A DNA stretch of 64,000 nucleotides from Prevotellaceae bacterium UBA4301 (GCA_002395775.1 DGUV01000078.1:1-64000); one strand, 5' to 3'; numbered from the stretch's first letter, positions 35,049 to 44,929 are shown. The notes: generated by a model from the sequence alone, not told the origin. Program-made: numbers and translations.

Positions 35049-37811
35049 CTATTTGACTACCACTTTCTTGCCTTGTCGGATGTAGATACCTTTCTTCAGG
35101 TTTGCATCGGTCATCTGCCGCCCGCTGAGATCATAACATTTGTCGTTTAGCCGTTCGCCATTTGCCACGTCTTCAGTAGCGATGTCCTGGATGCCGTCGG
35201 TGGCGGGGTCGTAGAGATAGAACATGCCATCGGTGATTTCCTCCAGCGAGAGGGGAACATAGACCATGCAGTACTCGTTGGGACCTTCCTCGAAGAAGAA
35301 ACCAATCTTGCCGTCGGGCTGCACGCACATGGTGCTGTAGGCCGATGAGGTGTGGCTCACCTGCAGGCCCTGGTTCCAGTTGCGGGAGAAGAGTTCGGGC
35401 GTGTAGTTGTAGGCGGTGTTGTAGCTGAGTTGCTTCCACCAGATGGTGACGTCGGTGCGGCTGTCGCCCATGGGCAGGCTCTGGAGCATGATGGGATAGA
35501 CGTTGTCGTACTTGCCATCGACACGCTTGCCATAGACGCATAGGATTTCACCGTTGCAGGCGTTGCGGCCTGTGGTGATGCCGTTGTCTTGTTGGTTGCT
35601 CTGGAGCACGGTGCCCCACTGGCCGTCGGTGAAGGTGTCGTCGGAGAACTGGAAGACGTTGAAGTAGCGACCATAGCTCTTGCGGCTGCTGATGACGATG
35701 TTGCCGTTGGGCAACTCTTCACACTTGGGCTCGTCGCCGTTGGGCACGGGGTGGGCACTGACGCCACCGAGCACATGCCAGGTCATTCCGAAGTCGTCGC
35801 TATAGACCACGCGGTTGCCATTGGGACGGGCGGCCAGGGCGGCATAGAGGCGATAGTACTGGCCCTTCTTCACGATGCGGCTCTGGAAGATGCGTCCGCT
35901 GGCAAAGAACAGACCTTGGACCTGACCGCTGGGGTCGTCGTCGAAGAGACCGTAAATCTGCTCGGTGATGTCCTCGGCAGGCGTCCATGTGGCACCGTTG
36001 TCGTCGCTGTAGAAGCGGCAGACGTAGTTGCTGTTGCTGCGGGTGCTGACGGTATAGACCACGCTGCCTGCCACGCAGATGAGCAGCATGCGGTCGCTCT
36101 CGCAGTCGGCCACGAGGGCTGCATCGCCAAAGCCGCAGTCGATGGTGCCCTTGATGCCAGTGCCGTCGGCAATCTTCTCAGGGGCACTCCAAGTCTGGCC
36201 GTTGTCGGAGGAGCGGCGCATCATGAGATCGACCTCGCCATAACCGATGTCCATCTTGCAGGGACGATAGTCGTTGATGGCCACCAGCGTGCCGTCGTGT
36301 GCGGTGGCAATGGCGGGAATGCGATAGGGGATGCCTTCGGGCGTGTTGCTATAGAAGAGGTACTGGAACTTGTTGTTGGGGTCAACCTCGGCATTGACGT
36401 TTATGATGCCGTTCTCGTCGGTGGTGATGCCACGGAAGATGTAGCCGTGGTAGGCCTGCTTGAGCTTGACACTGAGTTCCTTGCCATAGGGCAGGTAGTA
36501 GGTGTCGGCCTTGCCGGCATACTCGGTGGTGACGATGGCCGAAGCCGTGGTGTTGCCATAGCTGACCTCGATGTCGGCCACGCGTGTGTTGGTGTCGGGG
36601 AAGGGATTGTCGCCCGAGATGTTGTAGATGACGGGTGTGCCGTCGCCGATGCGCTCAAAGTTCCAGTGCGTACCGGCTCCGCTGGCTTTCCAGAACTTCA
36701 GGGGGAAGCCTGTGGGGCCACCATAGCAGTTGATGCCTTGCGACTCGGAGCCCGGCAGGGTGATGACGTAACCCGCCCCGCTGCTGGCGGTGGCGTAGTC
36801 GTCGAGGAGTGTCCAGTGGGCGGCCTGGTCGGCTGCGGTGAAGTAGGTGGCGGTGCCCTGTTCTGCGTTATCGGCAGTGAGGGCCACGTCGGTGCCCAGA
36901 GCGCGGTTGTAGATGGTGAAGCTGTTGGCGTCGCCCACGAAGCACCACAGGTAGTCCTGACTGCCAACGTCAATCTTCGTGTTTATGGGCGTTTCGTTGA
37001 GGCCGCTGCTGCGTGCAGCGCTGTTGACGTCCTCGGGTGTGCCGAAGCGTAGCCACTTCTCGCCATAGGTCTGGCTGAAGATGTCGAGTGAGAAACGTGC
37101 CTCGAGGGTGTTGGTTCCCAGACCATCGACATTGACCTCGGTGCCCAGGTTCTCGCCATTGTAGAAGAATCCGTCGAAATGGTAGGCTTTGTTACCAGCC
37201 TCGCCGGTGAGCAGGACGGTCTCGGCATCGCCCATGGTGTAGTAGAGCGTGCAGTTGCCCGTCTTGGTCTTGCCCTGGAGGGTGAAGGTTCCCTGTGCCT
37301 GTGGCAGGTTGCACTGAATGCTGATGGGGATGACAGTCTGTTCCTGGTTGTATTCCACGAAGCAGAAATCGCTGCTGTATTCAGTGGTGGCCTTGTTGAA
37401 GGGCGCACCGGCCTGGTCGAACGCTCCTGTGTTCTTGATTACGAAATAGATGTTGCGCCCGTCGTCGTACTGGCCAAAGAGCGTTACGTTGCCCTCGGCA
37501 TAGGCCTTGGCTGTGTCGATGGTCCAGGCAAAGGGGCTGGTGGCCATCTTCTTGAATGCCAGATAGCACGATGCGTCGCTGGCACTCTGGATGTAATAGG
37601 CATCGCCAGCCTGGATGACCTTCCAGAGATAGGTGAGGTCGTCGGCCTGATAAGACCCGTTGAGGGCCAGTGCTCCGTTGTTGTTGTAGAAGTACAACGG
37701 ATTGTCGTTGTCGTTGTAGATGTAATAGGTCTTGCCGTCCTGCGGCATTCCCTGCGCCCATGTGATGCAGGTCATCAGTGTCAGACAGAGCATCGTAAAC
37801 AATCTTTTCAT
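35049..37811 (-). CDS. GH33 exo-alpha-sialidase with sorting tail
   Basis: A 920-residue secreted sialidase that removes terminal sialic acids from glycoconjugates. Signal peptide MKRLFTMLCLTLMTCITWAQ. Residues about 20-470 are beta-rich accessory modules. The catalytic six-bladed propeller starts near 485 with GIPYRIPAIATAHDG (the arginine of the RIP motif) and carries Asp-boxes SSDNGQTW, YSDDNGATW and YSDDFGMTW. The acidic residue and tyrosine of the active site lie within the propeller (for example NGDEPKCEELPNGNIVISSR). The C-terminal 35 residues (CYDLSGRQMTDANLKKGIY, ending KKVVVK) are the surface sorting tail. It is 43 bp after manC. Confidence 0.92.
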   Translation of the reverse strand: MKRLFTMLCLTLMTCITWAQGMPQDGKTYYIYNDNDNPLYFYNNNGALALNGSYQADDLTYLWKVIQAGDAYYIQSASDASCYLAFKKMATSPFAWTIDTAKAYAEGNVTLFGQYDDGRNIYFVIKNTGAFDQAGAPFNKATTEYSSDFCFVEYNQEQTVIPISIQCNLPQAQGTFTLQGKTKTGNCTLYYTMGDAETVLLTGEAGNKAYHFDGFFYNGENLGTEVNVDGLGTNTLEARFSLDIFSQTYGEKWLRFGTPEDVNSAARSSGLNETPINTKIDVGSQDYLWCFVGDANSFTIYNRALGTDVALTADNAEQGTATYFTAADQAAHWTLLDDYATASSGAGYVITLPGSESQGINCYGGPTGFPLKFWKASGAGTHWNFERIGDGTPVIYNISGDNPFPDTNTRVADIEVSYGNTTASAIVTTEYAGKADTYYLPYGKELSVKLKQAYHGYIFRGITTDENGIINVNAEVDPNNKFQYLFYSNTPEGIPYRIPAIATAHDGTLVAINDYRPCKMDIGYGEVDLMMRRSSDNGQTWSAPEKIADGTGIKGTIDCGFGDAALVADCESDRMLLICVAGSVVYTVSTRSNSNYVCRFYSDDNGATWTPAEDITEQIYGLFDDDPSGQVQGLFFASGRIFQSRIVKKGQYYRLYAALAARPNGNRVVYSDDFGMTWHVLGGVSAHPVPNGDEPKCEELPNGNIVISSRKSYGRYFNVFQFSDDTFTDGQWGTVLQSNQQDNGITTGRNACNGEILCVYGKRVDGKYDNVYPIMLQSLPMGDSRTDVTIWWKQLSYNTAYNYTPELFSRNWNQGLQVSHTSSAYSTMCVQPDGKIGFFFEEGPNEYCMVYVPLSLEEITDGMFYLYDPATDGIQDIATEDVANGERLNDKCYDLSGRQMTDANLKKGIYIRQGKKVVVK

Positions 37812-37854
37812 AGTGGTATGAGTTTAGGGGTTAGTAAAAAGTCGGTTCGTGGGG

Positions 37855-38928
37855 CTATTCTATGCCCAGCTGGGTTTGTGCCTCGGTCATCATGCGTCGC
37901 ATGGTGGCGGCGTTGTTCTTGGGACAAATCATCAGCACGTCGCCCTCCTCGACAATCACATAGTCCTGCAGCCCGTCGATGAGGGCGGTGTGGCCCTTCT
38001 CCAGGCGGATGACGTTGCCCCGGGAGTTGGTGAGCAGGGCGCGCGTGTCGAGTATGATATTGCCCTCGGCATCGGTGACATGGTTTTCGCTGAGGGTGCC
38101 CCAGGTGCCCAGGTCGGCCCATCCGAAGTGACATTCATAGACATAGACGTTCTGACTCTTCTCCATGATGTTCATGTCAACACTCAGTTTGGGCAGGACA
38201 CTGAAGAACTCGGGAAGGAACTTGGGGTCGGCCGTCTCGGCATCGGCCATCATTTTGGGAATCTCCACCTGATACTCGGGAACCAGCTGGTAGATGTTGC
38301 TCAGCATGGCATCGACGCCGAAGACAAAGATACCTGTGTTCCAGAGGAAACTGCCGTCCTGCAAGAACACCTCGGCATACTTCAGTTCGGGCTTCTCGGT
38401 GAAGGTCTTCAGGCGGGAAATGTTGGGATAGTCGGTCTCGTCGCCCATCTGCACATAGCCGTATCCCGTCTCGGGACGGGTGGGGCGCAGGCCCATGACC
38501 ATGAGGCGATTGCCTTGCGAGACGAAATCGAGTGCGGCATTGACATCCTGCTGGAAATGGGTCTCGTTGAGGATGAGCTGATCGACGGGCGACACGATGA
38601 GGGAGGCCTGTGGGTCGGCCTTCTTGATGACCACTGTGCCCCAGGCCACACTGGCCAGTGTGCCACGGTGAAGAGGTTCCTCCAGAATGTGGGTATCATC
38701 GACCATGGGCAACTGCTCATAGACGAAGGGGAGATAGTCCACATTTGTGGAGATGTAGATGTGGTCGGCAGGCATGAAGCGTGCAAAGCGGTCATAGGTT
38801 TCCTGCAAGAGTGTCTTCCCCGTGCCGAATATGTCGATAAACTGCTTGGGGAAGCTCTTGCGACTCATGGGCCAGAGACGGCTGCCGATGCCTCCGGCCA
38901 GTATAAGGCAATAGTTGTGGTTTTCCAT
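37855..38928 (-). CDS. manC: mannose-1-phosphate guanylyltransferase
   Basis: A 357-residue cytoplasmic enzyme making GDP-mannose from mannose-1-phosphate and GTP, used for surface glycans and for GDP-fucose. The nucleotidyltransferase signature LILAGGIGSRLWPMSRKSFPKQF opens the protein, and the later FTEKPEL and GSFLWNTGIFVF are typical. It is the short form without the isomerase domain. The ATG at 38928 is chosen because it starts directly before the Rossmann-like fold; the longer frame is not supported. It is probably co-transcribed with the sialidase gene. Confidence 0.93.
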   Translation of the reverse strand: MENHNYCLILAGGIGSRLWPMSRKSFPKQFIDIFGTGKTLLQETYDRFARFMPADHIYISTNVDYLPFVYEQLPMVDDTHILEEPLHRGTLASVAWGTVVIKKADPQASLIVSPVDQLILNETHFQQDVNAALDFVSQGNRLMVMGLRPTRPETGYGYVQMGDETDYPNISRLKTFTEKPELKYAEVFLQDGSFLWNTGIFVFGVDAMLSNIYQLVPEYQVEIPKMMADAETADPKFLPEFFSVLPKLSVDMNIMEKSQNVYVYECHFGWADLGTWGTLSENHVTDAEGNIILDTRALLTNSRGNVIRLEKGHTALIDGLQDYVIVEEGDVLMICPKNNAATMRRMMTEAQTQLGIE

Positions 38929-38966
38929 GGAGTAATAGGAGTGTTCTCGGAGTGATAGGAGTGCTC

Positions 38967-38994
38967 GGAATAATCCGAGTGTTCGGATTACTCC
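38967..38994. repeat. hairpin in an intergenic word repeat
   Basis: TAATCCGA / TCGGATTA arms with a GTGT loop, extended by GGA/TCC, within repeated words (GGAGTGATAGGAGTG) between the HIT gene and manC. It may be a weak terminator. Confidence 0.55.
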
Positions 38995-39010
38995 GATTAT
39001 TCTGAGATTG

Positions 39011-39409
39011 TTATTGCTTCTCGAAGGCTTCGCGGATGGCATTGGCCACCTGCTGCATCTCTTCGGGGGTGAATGACTTCTTTGCGTTGGCAAAGTTCAG
39101 GTCGCCCTCATTCTGCATAGGCACGAGGTGGATGTGGGCATGGGGAACTTCCAGTCCGAGCACGGCCTGTCCCACCTTGCGACAGGGCAACACCTTCTGG
39201 ATGGCCTGTGCCACATGCTTGGCAAACACCTGCATGTCGGCAATTTCCTGATCGGTGAGGTCGAAGAAATAGTCAACCTCACGCTTGGGAATGACCAGCG
39301 TGTGGCCCTTGGCCAGCGGCGCAATGTCGAGGAATGCCAGGAAGTGGTCGTTCTCGGCACACTTGTAGCAGGGGATTTCGCCAGCTACGATTCGTGAGAA
39401 GATGGTCAT
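39011..39409 (-). CDS. HIT-family nucleotide-binding protein
   Basis: A 132-residue HIT protein (HINT-like branch). The catalytic histidine triad is in HAHIHLVP near residue 97 and the N-terminus reads MTIFSRIVAGEIPCYKCAEN. Family members hydrolyse nucleotide phosphoramidates or dinucleotides. It lies 78 bp after greA and before manC on the same strand; greA-HIT adjacency is common in Bacteroidetes. The gap to greA contains degenerate words of the form GTTAAGGTCTATAAGGTC. Confidence 0.95.
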   Translation of the reverse strand: MTIFSRIVAGEIPCYKCAENDHFLAFLDIAPLAKGHTLVIPKREVDYFFDLTDQEIADMQVFAKHVAQAIQKVLPCRKVGQAVLGLEVPHAHIHLVPMQNEGDLNFANAKKSFTPEEMQQVANAIREAFEKQ

Positions 39410-39487
39410 GAGCTTATTCTTTTAGAAGTTGTTAAAGTCGTTAAGGTCTATAAGGTCTTTGAGGCCCTTAAGGTTGAGGGGGGGAGG

Positions 39488-39958
39488 TTAGAGGTCGAAG
39501 GTGATGCTGGTGATTTCCAGTTCTACCATGCCGGCGGGAACCTTGATGGTGGCCACGTCGCCCACATGCTTGCCCAAGAGACCCTGGGCGATGGGGGTGC
39601 CCACGCTGATTTTGCCTTCACGCAGGTTGGCTTCGCTCTCACTGACGATGGTGTACTTCATCTGCATACCGTTCTTGCGGTTCTTGAGTCCCACGGTGGC
39701 CAGAATCTGCACGCTGCTGGTGTCCAGTGTCTTGGTGTCGATGATTTTGGCTTCCAGAATGGTCTGCTTCAGCAGTGCAATCTTGGTTTCCAACTTAGCC
39801 TGAGCCTCTTTGGCTGCATCGTATTCGGCGTTCTCACTGAGGTCACCCTTGTCGCGAGCCTCGGCGATGGCAGCACTGGCGGCGAGGCGTTCCACGCTCT
39901 CCATGTGCTGTAGTTCGGCTACCAGTTTGTCGTAGCCCTGTTGTGACATGTATGCCAT
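39488..39958 (-). CDS. greA: transcription elongation factor GreA
   Basis: A 156-residue RNA polymerase-binding factor that rescues backtracked complexes. The N-terminal coiled coil carries ARDKGDLSENAEYDAAKEAQ with the acidic tip residues; the C-terminal FKBP-like domain ends ITSITFDL. The ATG at 39958 gives MAYMSQQGYDKLVAELQHM; upstream in-frame codons are in the leader. It has a strong promoter and a leader of about 95 nt containing a CCGACGA / TCGTCGG hairpin. Confidence 0.96.
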   Translation of the reverse strand: MAYMSQQGYDKLVAELQHMESVERLAASAAIAEARDKGDLSENAEYDAAKEAQAKLETKIALLKQTILEAKIIDTKTLDTSSVQILATVGLKNRKNGMQMKYTIVSESEANLREGKISVGTPIAQGLLGKHVGDVATIKVPAGMVELEITSITFDL

Positions 39959-40063
39959 TGTTTCTTCTTTTTTAGTTTTACGATCATTGTTTTTCGAAGA
40001 ATCAAAAGAAGAATCCCGACGAAGTGAATCGTCGGAATCCTGTCTTTGATAATTCTTGCTGGA

Positions 40064-40095
40064 CAAAGTTAGGAACAAAAAACGTATGTTCCAAA
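40064..40095 (-). promoter_or_regulatory. greA promoter
   Basis: Minus-strand TAACTTTG (40064-40071) and TTTG (40092-40095) at exactly 20 bp. Confidence 0.85.
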
Positions 40096-40114
40096 CTTTT
40101 AACTCTTTTTTTAA

Positions 40115-42094
40115 CTATTTTTTAGCCTTGAAGACTACAAATGTCTTGGCAGGGATGGTGGTTTCGATGGTGTTGCCCTGAGTTTTGACCTCCGATTCCT
40201 TAGGTTCGATGAGGTTGGGCTGCTCCACGGTGTTCTCCTGGTCGTAGTTGCTCAGGTCGAGGGTGATGGCGCTTGCTGAAGCAATTGACTTCAGACCGGC
40301 GAGCTGAATCTTGACCGTCTTGGCCTGCTCGAGTGTATTGGCCACTTTGACGATGACCTCGCCCTTGTCCTTGTCCCATACGGCTGATGTGAGGACACCA
40401 TCCTCGCCCTTCTTGGGGAAGTTGGTTTGCTGGATGGGCAGCACGTTGGTGCCCTTGTTCTGGGCAAAGAGGGCCTGCACCCAGTAGCTGGCCGACTTGG
40501 CCACACGCAGGTTGTCGTACCAAATCATGTCGGGACGCCACTGCCAGCCATCGACATGGCTGAAGAGGGGAGCGTAGGTGGCCATGTGCACGATGTCGGC
40601 GTTGCGCTCGATGCCCGTGATGAAGGCAGCCTCATAGATGCTGGCACCGGCGTGGTTGTACTTCTTACCCCGGTCGTGGCAGGCATATTCACCGGCAAAT
40701 ACCTTTGGTCCCTTGCGGTCGTATTTGTCATAACGGTTCCATTCGTTCTTGAACCAAGAGATGGGACGATAGAAGTGCTCATCGACGAGGTCGGCCTTCT
40801 GGCGCTTCATGGCTTCCCAGCCAATCTCGAAGTTGTGGCCTTCGGCATCGGGGCCGCTGGTGCCAATGATCTTAATTTCGGGATGAGCCTTGCGCACAGC
40901 ATCGGCCACAATCTTTACGCGCTTGAAATAGGGCTCGGCCCATTGTTCGTTACCAATGGCTAATAACTTCATGTTGAAGGGGGCGGGGTGGCCCATTTCG
41001 GCACGCAGCTTGCCCCATTTGGTGTCGGTGGTGCCGTTGGCAAACTCAATGAGATCGAGGCAGTCGTCGATGAACTCTTTCAGGCCCTCCTCGGTGGCAG
41101 GGGCATGGGCGTCCTCACCATTCTGGAACTGGCAGGCCATGCCCACGTTGAGTACGGGAAGGGGTTCGGCGCCAATCTCCTCGCTCAGGAGGAAGAATTC
41201 ATAGAAGCCAAGGCCGTAGCTCTGGAAGTAGTCGGGATAGTAGCGATAGGTGAAGGTGCATTCCCAGCGGTTTTTGTTCAGAGGACGATTCTCGACGGGA
41301 CCCACTGAGTTCTTCCAGTTGTAGCGGTTGTCCAAGGTGACACCCTCGACAATGCAACCACCGGGGAAGCGGAAAACACCGGGTTTCATGTCTGCCAGAG
41401 CCTGAGCCAGGTCCTTGCGCATACCGTTCTCGTGTCCTTTCCAGGTATCGACGGGGAACAGGCTGATGTGTTCGACATCGACGGTGCCGCGTCCGCTGCG
41501 TCCATTCTCTTCGCACATGAGCAATCGCAGCTGGGCTTTGTCGGCAGTGTGATTGGGCTTCAGAATGACGGTGTATTTCTGCCAGTCGGTAGAGGTGACC
41601 TTGATGTCCTGCTGACAGAACTCCTGATGTTCGCGGTTGGTGTAGGGTTCCACAAGCTGCACGCGCAACATCTGTGTCTTGCCGTCCGGCACGCGGGCGT
41701 AAAGACTAAAACGGTATTCGTGGTCACGTTCCACGCCGATGCCGAAGTAACCCTCGTTTTGCAGACCTGTCCACCAGTCGTTGTGGTTCATGGTGGTCAG
41801 GCGAGCATAGTGAGGATTGCGGTCAAAGGGGCCGTCGTTCTTGATTTCTACCTTACCGAAGGCTTGCCATCCCATCAGGTGGTCGGGGGTGAACTCGAAC
41901 GAGCGATTCTTCAACAGCTCACCATAGAGGCCACCGTCGGCGGCAAAGTTAATGTCCTCGAAAAAGATGCCGTACATTGTGGGTTGAACAACTGCTCCCG
42001 GTTTGTTGGCCTGAACGGTCACGGTGTAGTCCTGAGCCATGGCAGCAGAACCCGTGGAAAAAGCCATTGCCAATAGTAGATTTCTTAGTTTCAT
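40115..42094 (-). CDS. GH51 alpha-L-arabinofuranosidase
   Basis: A 659-residue secreted glycosidase that releases alpha-L-arabinofuranose from arabinan or arabinoxylan. The ATG at 42094 gives signal MKLRNLLLAMAFSTGSAAMAQ. An N-terminal carbohydrate-binding module (YGIFFEDINFAADGGLYGELLKNRSFE) leads into the barrel with FRFPGGCIVEG; the acid/base glutamate is in AIGNEQWAEPY (about residue 383) and the nucleophile in VFAGEYACHD (about 467). The C-terminal beta-sandwich is complete. It is transcribed alone from its own promoter, divergent from glmM. No KVVVK tail is present. Confidence 0.94.
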   Translation of the reverse strand: MKLRNLLLAMAFSTGSAAMAQDYTVTVQANKPGAVVQPTMYGIFFEDINFAADGGLYGELLKNRSFEFTPDHLMGWQAFGKVEIKNDGPFDRNPHYARLTTMNHNDWWTGLQNEGYFGIGVERDHEYRFSLYARVPDGKTQMLRVQLVEPYTNREHQEFCQQDIKVTSTDWQKYTVILKPNHTADKAQLRLLMCEENGRSGRGTVDVEHISLFPVDTWKGHENGMRKDLAQALADMKPGVFRFPGGCIVEGVTLDNRYNWKNSVGPVENRPLNKNRWECTFTYRYYPDYFQSYGLGFYEFFLLSEEIGAEPLPVLNVGMACQFQNGEDAHAPATEEGLKEFIDDCLDLIEFANGTTDTKWGKLRAEMGHPAPFNMKLLAIGNEQWAEPYFKRVKIVADAVRKAHPEIKIIGTSGPDAEGHNFEIGWEAMKRQKADLVDEHFYRPISWFKNEWNRYDKYDRKGPKVFAGEYACHDRGKKYNHAGASIYEAAFITGIERNADIVHMATYAPLFSHVDGWQWRPDMIWYDNLRVAKSASYWVQALFAQNKGTNVLPIQQTNFPKKGEDGVLTSAVWDKDKGEVIVKVANTLEQAKTVKIQLAGLKSIASASAITLDLSNYDQENTVEQPNLIEPKESEVKTQGNTIETTIPAKTFVVFKAKK

Positions 42095-42130
42095 AGTTTT
42101 AAGTTTTTGTAGTAAGATTGTTATTGGTGT

Positions 42131-42162
42131 CAAAGATACAAAAAACCTGAGAGATGGACAAA
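42131..42162 (-). promoter_or_regulatory. GH51 gene promoter
   Basis: Minus-strand TATCTTTG (42131-42138) and TTTG (42159-42162) 20 bp apart; leader about 30 nt. Confidence 0.85.
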
Positions 42163-42221
42163 GTTTGATTAAATAATATTTATGGTCATGTTCGAAAGAA
42201 TCGAAAGAAATACCAACAATC

Positions 42222-42252
42222 TTGCACGGGAAAGGAAAAAAGTGTATCTTTG
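42222..42252 (+). promoter_or_regulatory. glmM-nagA promoter
   Basis: TTG (42222-42224) and TATCTTTG (42245-42252) separated by 20 bp, 27 bp before the glmM ATG. Confidence 0.85.
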
Positions 42253-42279
42253 CAGGACGGTTAACTAAACTCTAATTCT

Positions 42280-43668
42280 ATGACACTTGTAAAATCTATT
42301 TCCGGCATCCGCGGTACCATCGGTGGCCGGACAGGTGATACCCTGAATCCCCTGGACATTGTGAAATTTACTACGGCCTATGCCACCATCATCCGTCGCA
42401 CCACGAAGGTGACCACGAACAAGATTGTGGTGGGTCGCGACGCTCGCATTTCGGGTGAAATGGTGAAGAATGTGGTTTGCGGAACACTCATGGGCATGGG
42501 CTTCGATGTGGTTTACATCGGACTGGCCACCACCCCTACGACAGAGATAGCTGTCACCATGGAGAAGGCTTGCGGAGGTATTATCCTGACCGCCAGTCAC
42601 AATCCGCGACAGTGGAATGCCTTGAAGCTGCTGAATGAGAAGGGTGAGTTCCTGAACAAGGCAGAGGGCGAAGAGGTGTTGCGCATAGCCGAGGAGGAGG
42701 ACTTTGAGTATGCCGATGTTGATCACCTGGGACACCTCATCGAAGACAACTCCTACGACCAGAAACATATCGACTTGGTGCTGGGGCTGGACCTCGTGGA
42801 CGTTGAGGCCATCCGAAAGGCCAACTTCCGCGTGGCCTTTGACTCAGTGAACTCCGTGGGAGGTGTCATCCTGCCCAAACTGTTCAAGGCACTGGGCGTG
42901 GAGCATGTCACGGGATTGTTTACCGAACCTACGGGCGACTTCCAGCACAATCCCGAACCTCTGGAGAAGAACCTATCCGACATTAAGGCCCTGATGCAGA
43001 AGGGCGAGCATGACATAGCCTTTGTGGTTGATCCTGACGTGGACCGCCTGGCCCTCTTCTGCGAAGATGGCACCATGTATGGCGAAGAGTACACGCTGGT
43101 GACCGTGGCCGACTATATCCTGCAACACACGCCGGGAAACACCGTTTCGAATCTCTCATCGACCCGTGCCCTGCGCGATGTTACCCGCAAGTATGGTTGT
43201 GCGTACAATGCAGCCGCTGTGGGTGAGGTGAATGTGGTGGCAAAGATGAAGGAGACCAACGCCGTTATTGGCGGTGAGGGCAATGGCGGAGTCATCTATC
43301 CCGCAGCCCACTACGGCCGCGATGCACTTGTAGGCATCGCGCTCATCCTGACCTATCTGGCCAAGCGCGGCATGAAGACGAGTGAACTCCGTGCCACCTA
43401 TCCTCCCTATCAGATAGCCAAAAACCGAATCGACCTGACCCCTGACACGGACGTTGATGCCATTCTTGCACGTGTCAAAGAGATGTATAAGAACGAAGAG
43501 GTGAACGACATTGACGGTGTGAAGATAGACTTCCCCGACAAGTGGGTACACCTGCGTAAGTCCAACACGGAACCCATTGTCCGCGTCTATAGCGAGGCTG
43601 CCACCATGGAGGAGGCCGATCAGTTGGGGAAGCAGATTATGGATGTAGTTTATAGTATGGTAAAATAA
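42280..43668 (+). CDS. glmM: phosphoglucosamine mutase
   Basis: A 462-residue alpha-D-phosphohexomutase interconverting glucosamine-6-phosphate and glucosamine-1-phosphate for UDP-GlcNAc synthesis. The phosphoserine loop is ILTASHNPRQWNALK (about residue 100), the metal-binding loop is DPDVDRLALF (about 250), the sugar-binding loop is GGEGNGGVIYP, and the phosphate-binding RKSNTEPIVRVY is at the end. The related phosphomannomutase role cannot be excluded, but the partner nagA 7 bp downstream supports amino-sugar metabolism. Starts at the first ATG after a good promoter. Confidence 0.9.
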   Translation: MTLVKSISGIRGTIGGRTGDTLNPLDIVKFTTAYATIIRRTTKVTTNKIVVGRDARISGEMVKNVVCGTLMGMGFDVVYIGLATTPTTEIAVTMEKACGGIILTASHNPRQWNALKLLNEKGEFLNKAEGEEVLRIAEEEDFEYADVDHLGHLIEDNSYDQKHIDLVLGLDLVDVEAIRKANFRVAFDSVNSVGGVILPKLFKALGVEHVTGLFTEPTGDFQHNPEPLEKNLSDIKALMQKGEHDIAFVVDPDVDRLALFCEDGTMYGEEYTLVTVADYILQHTPGNTVSNLSSTRALRDVTRKYGCAYNAAAVGEVNVVAKMKETNAVIGGEGNGGVIYPAAHYGRDALVGIALILTYLAKRGMKTSELRATYPPYQIAKNRIDLTPDTDVDAILARVKEMYKNEEVNDIDGVKIDFPDKWVHLRKSNTEPIVRVYSEAATMEEADQLGKQIMDVVYSMVK

Positions 43669-43675
43669 GAGGACT

Positions 43676-44839
43676 ATGTTAACACAAATTATCAATGGTC
43701 GCATACTGACCCCACAGGGATGGCTGAAGGACGGCAGTATCATCCTTCGCGACAACAAGATACTGGAAGTAACGAACTGTGACCTTGCCATCATTGGGGC
43801 AAACATCATTGATGCCAAGGGTATGTATGTGGTGCCTGGTGGCATAGAGATGCATGTGCATGGTGGCGGCGGACGTGATTTCCAGGAGGGTACCGAGGAG
43901 GCCTTCCGTACGGCCGTTGAGGCTCATGCCAAACATGGTACCACGAGCATCTTCCCCACGCTGTCGAGCAGCACTGTGCCCATGATAGAACAGGCCGTGG
44001 AGACATGCACAAAACTGATGAAGGAGGAGGACAGCCCCATCCTGGGTCTGCACCTCGAGGGACATTACCTTAATCCCCTTAAGGCTGGTGCCCAAATCCC
44101 AGAGTGGATTAAGGATCCCGACCCCAACGAATACATCCCCATCGTGGAGAATAGTCCCTGCCTGCGCCGCTGGGACGCCGCACCAGAGTTGCCCGGAGCC
44201 ATCCAGTTCGGCAAATTCTGTGCAGAGAAGGGCATTTTGCCCAGTATTGCCCACACGCATGCTGAATTCAGTGATGTGAAGACTGCATTCGAAGCCGGAT
44301 TTACCCATGTTACCCATTTCTACAATGCCATGCCTGGATTCCATAACAAGCAGGGCTACAAGTATGAGGGAACGGTGGAGAGTGTCTATCTCATCGATGA
44401 CATGACCATTGAGTGTGTGGCTGACGGCATACATGTGCCGCCCACCATCCTGCGCATGGCCTACAAGATTAAGGGCGTGGAGCGCATGGCCCTCATCACC
44501 GATGCTCTGGCTGTGGCCGCCGCGCCAGCCGATGCCGTGGCCTTTGACCCTCGTGTCATTGTGGAGGACGGCGTGGCTAAACTCTCTGACCGTTCGGCCT
44601 TGGCAGGCAGCATTGCCACCACCGACCGTCTGATTCGCGTGGCAGTGCAGCAAGCCGAGATTCCTCTGGAGGATGCAGTGCGCATGGTTAGTGAGACTCC
44701 GTCGCTCATCATGAAGGTCAACGACCGCAAGGGTACTCTGCAGCGTGGGAAGGATGCCGATGTCATGATTCTTGACGACAAACTGGAGATTCGCTGTATC
44801 TGGCAAATGGGCAAGATTATTGAGAATACATTGTTTTGA
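43676..44839 (+). CDS. nagA: N-acetylglucosamine-6-phosphate deacetylase
   Basis: A 387-residue amidohydrolase that removes acetate from GlcNAc-6-phosphate. Metal ligands and substrate residues are in GGIEMHVHGGGGRDFQEG, GLHLEGHYLNPLKAGAQ, SIAHTHAEF, VTHFYNAMPG and DGIHVPP, with the catalytic aspartate in LITDAL. It forms an operon with glmM (gap 7 bp). With nagB at 46584 it completes GlcNAc breakdown to fructose-6-phosphate; GH20 would supply the sugar. Confidence 0.95.
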   Translation: MLTQIINGRILTPQGWLKDGSIILRDNKILEVTNCDLAIIGANIIDAKGMYVVPGGIEMHVHGGGGRDFQEGTEEAFRTAVEAHAKHGTTSIFPTLSSSTVPMIEQAVETCTKLMKEEDSPILGLHLEGHYLNPLKAGAQIPEWIKDPDPNEYIPIVENSPCLRRWDAAPELPGAIQFGKFCAEKGILPSIAHTHAEFSDVKTAFEAGFTHVTHFYNAMPGFHNKQGYKYEGTVESVYLIDDMTIECVADGIHVPPTILRMAYKIKGVERMALITDALAVAAAPADAVAFDPRVIVEDGVAKLSDRSALAGSIATTDRLIRVAVQQAEIPLEDAVRMVSETPSLIMKVNDRKGTLQRGKDADVMILDDKLEIRCIWQMGKIIENTLF

Positions 44840-44880
44840 GATACAATTTTCAATAAAAGTGTAAAATAATTGCCTAAATA

Positions 44881-44912
44881 TTTGTCAGTTTGAAAGTTAC
44901 TCGTTAACTTTG
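44881..44912 (+). promoter_or_regulatory. promoter of the trp leader-trpB unit
   Basis: TTTG (44881-44884) and TAACTTTG (44905-44912) at exactly 20 bp. Transcription would start near 44919, about 10 nt before the leader peptide ATG. Confidence 0.85.
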
Positions 44913-44929
44913 CTGTCGAATTGAAAGAA

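Noticed and set aside
35589..37052. 487-codon plus-strand frame antisense to the sialidase gene
   Set aside because: Shadow frame; the sialidase has RIP motif and Asp-boxes on the minus strand.
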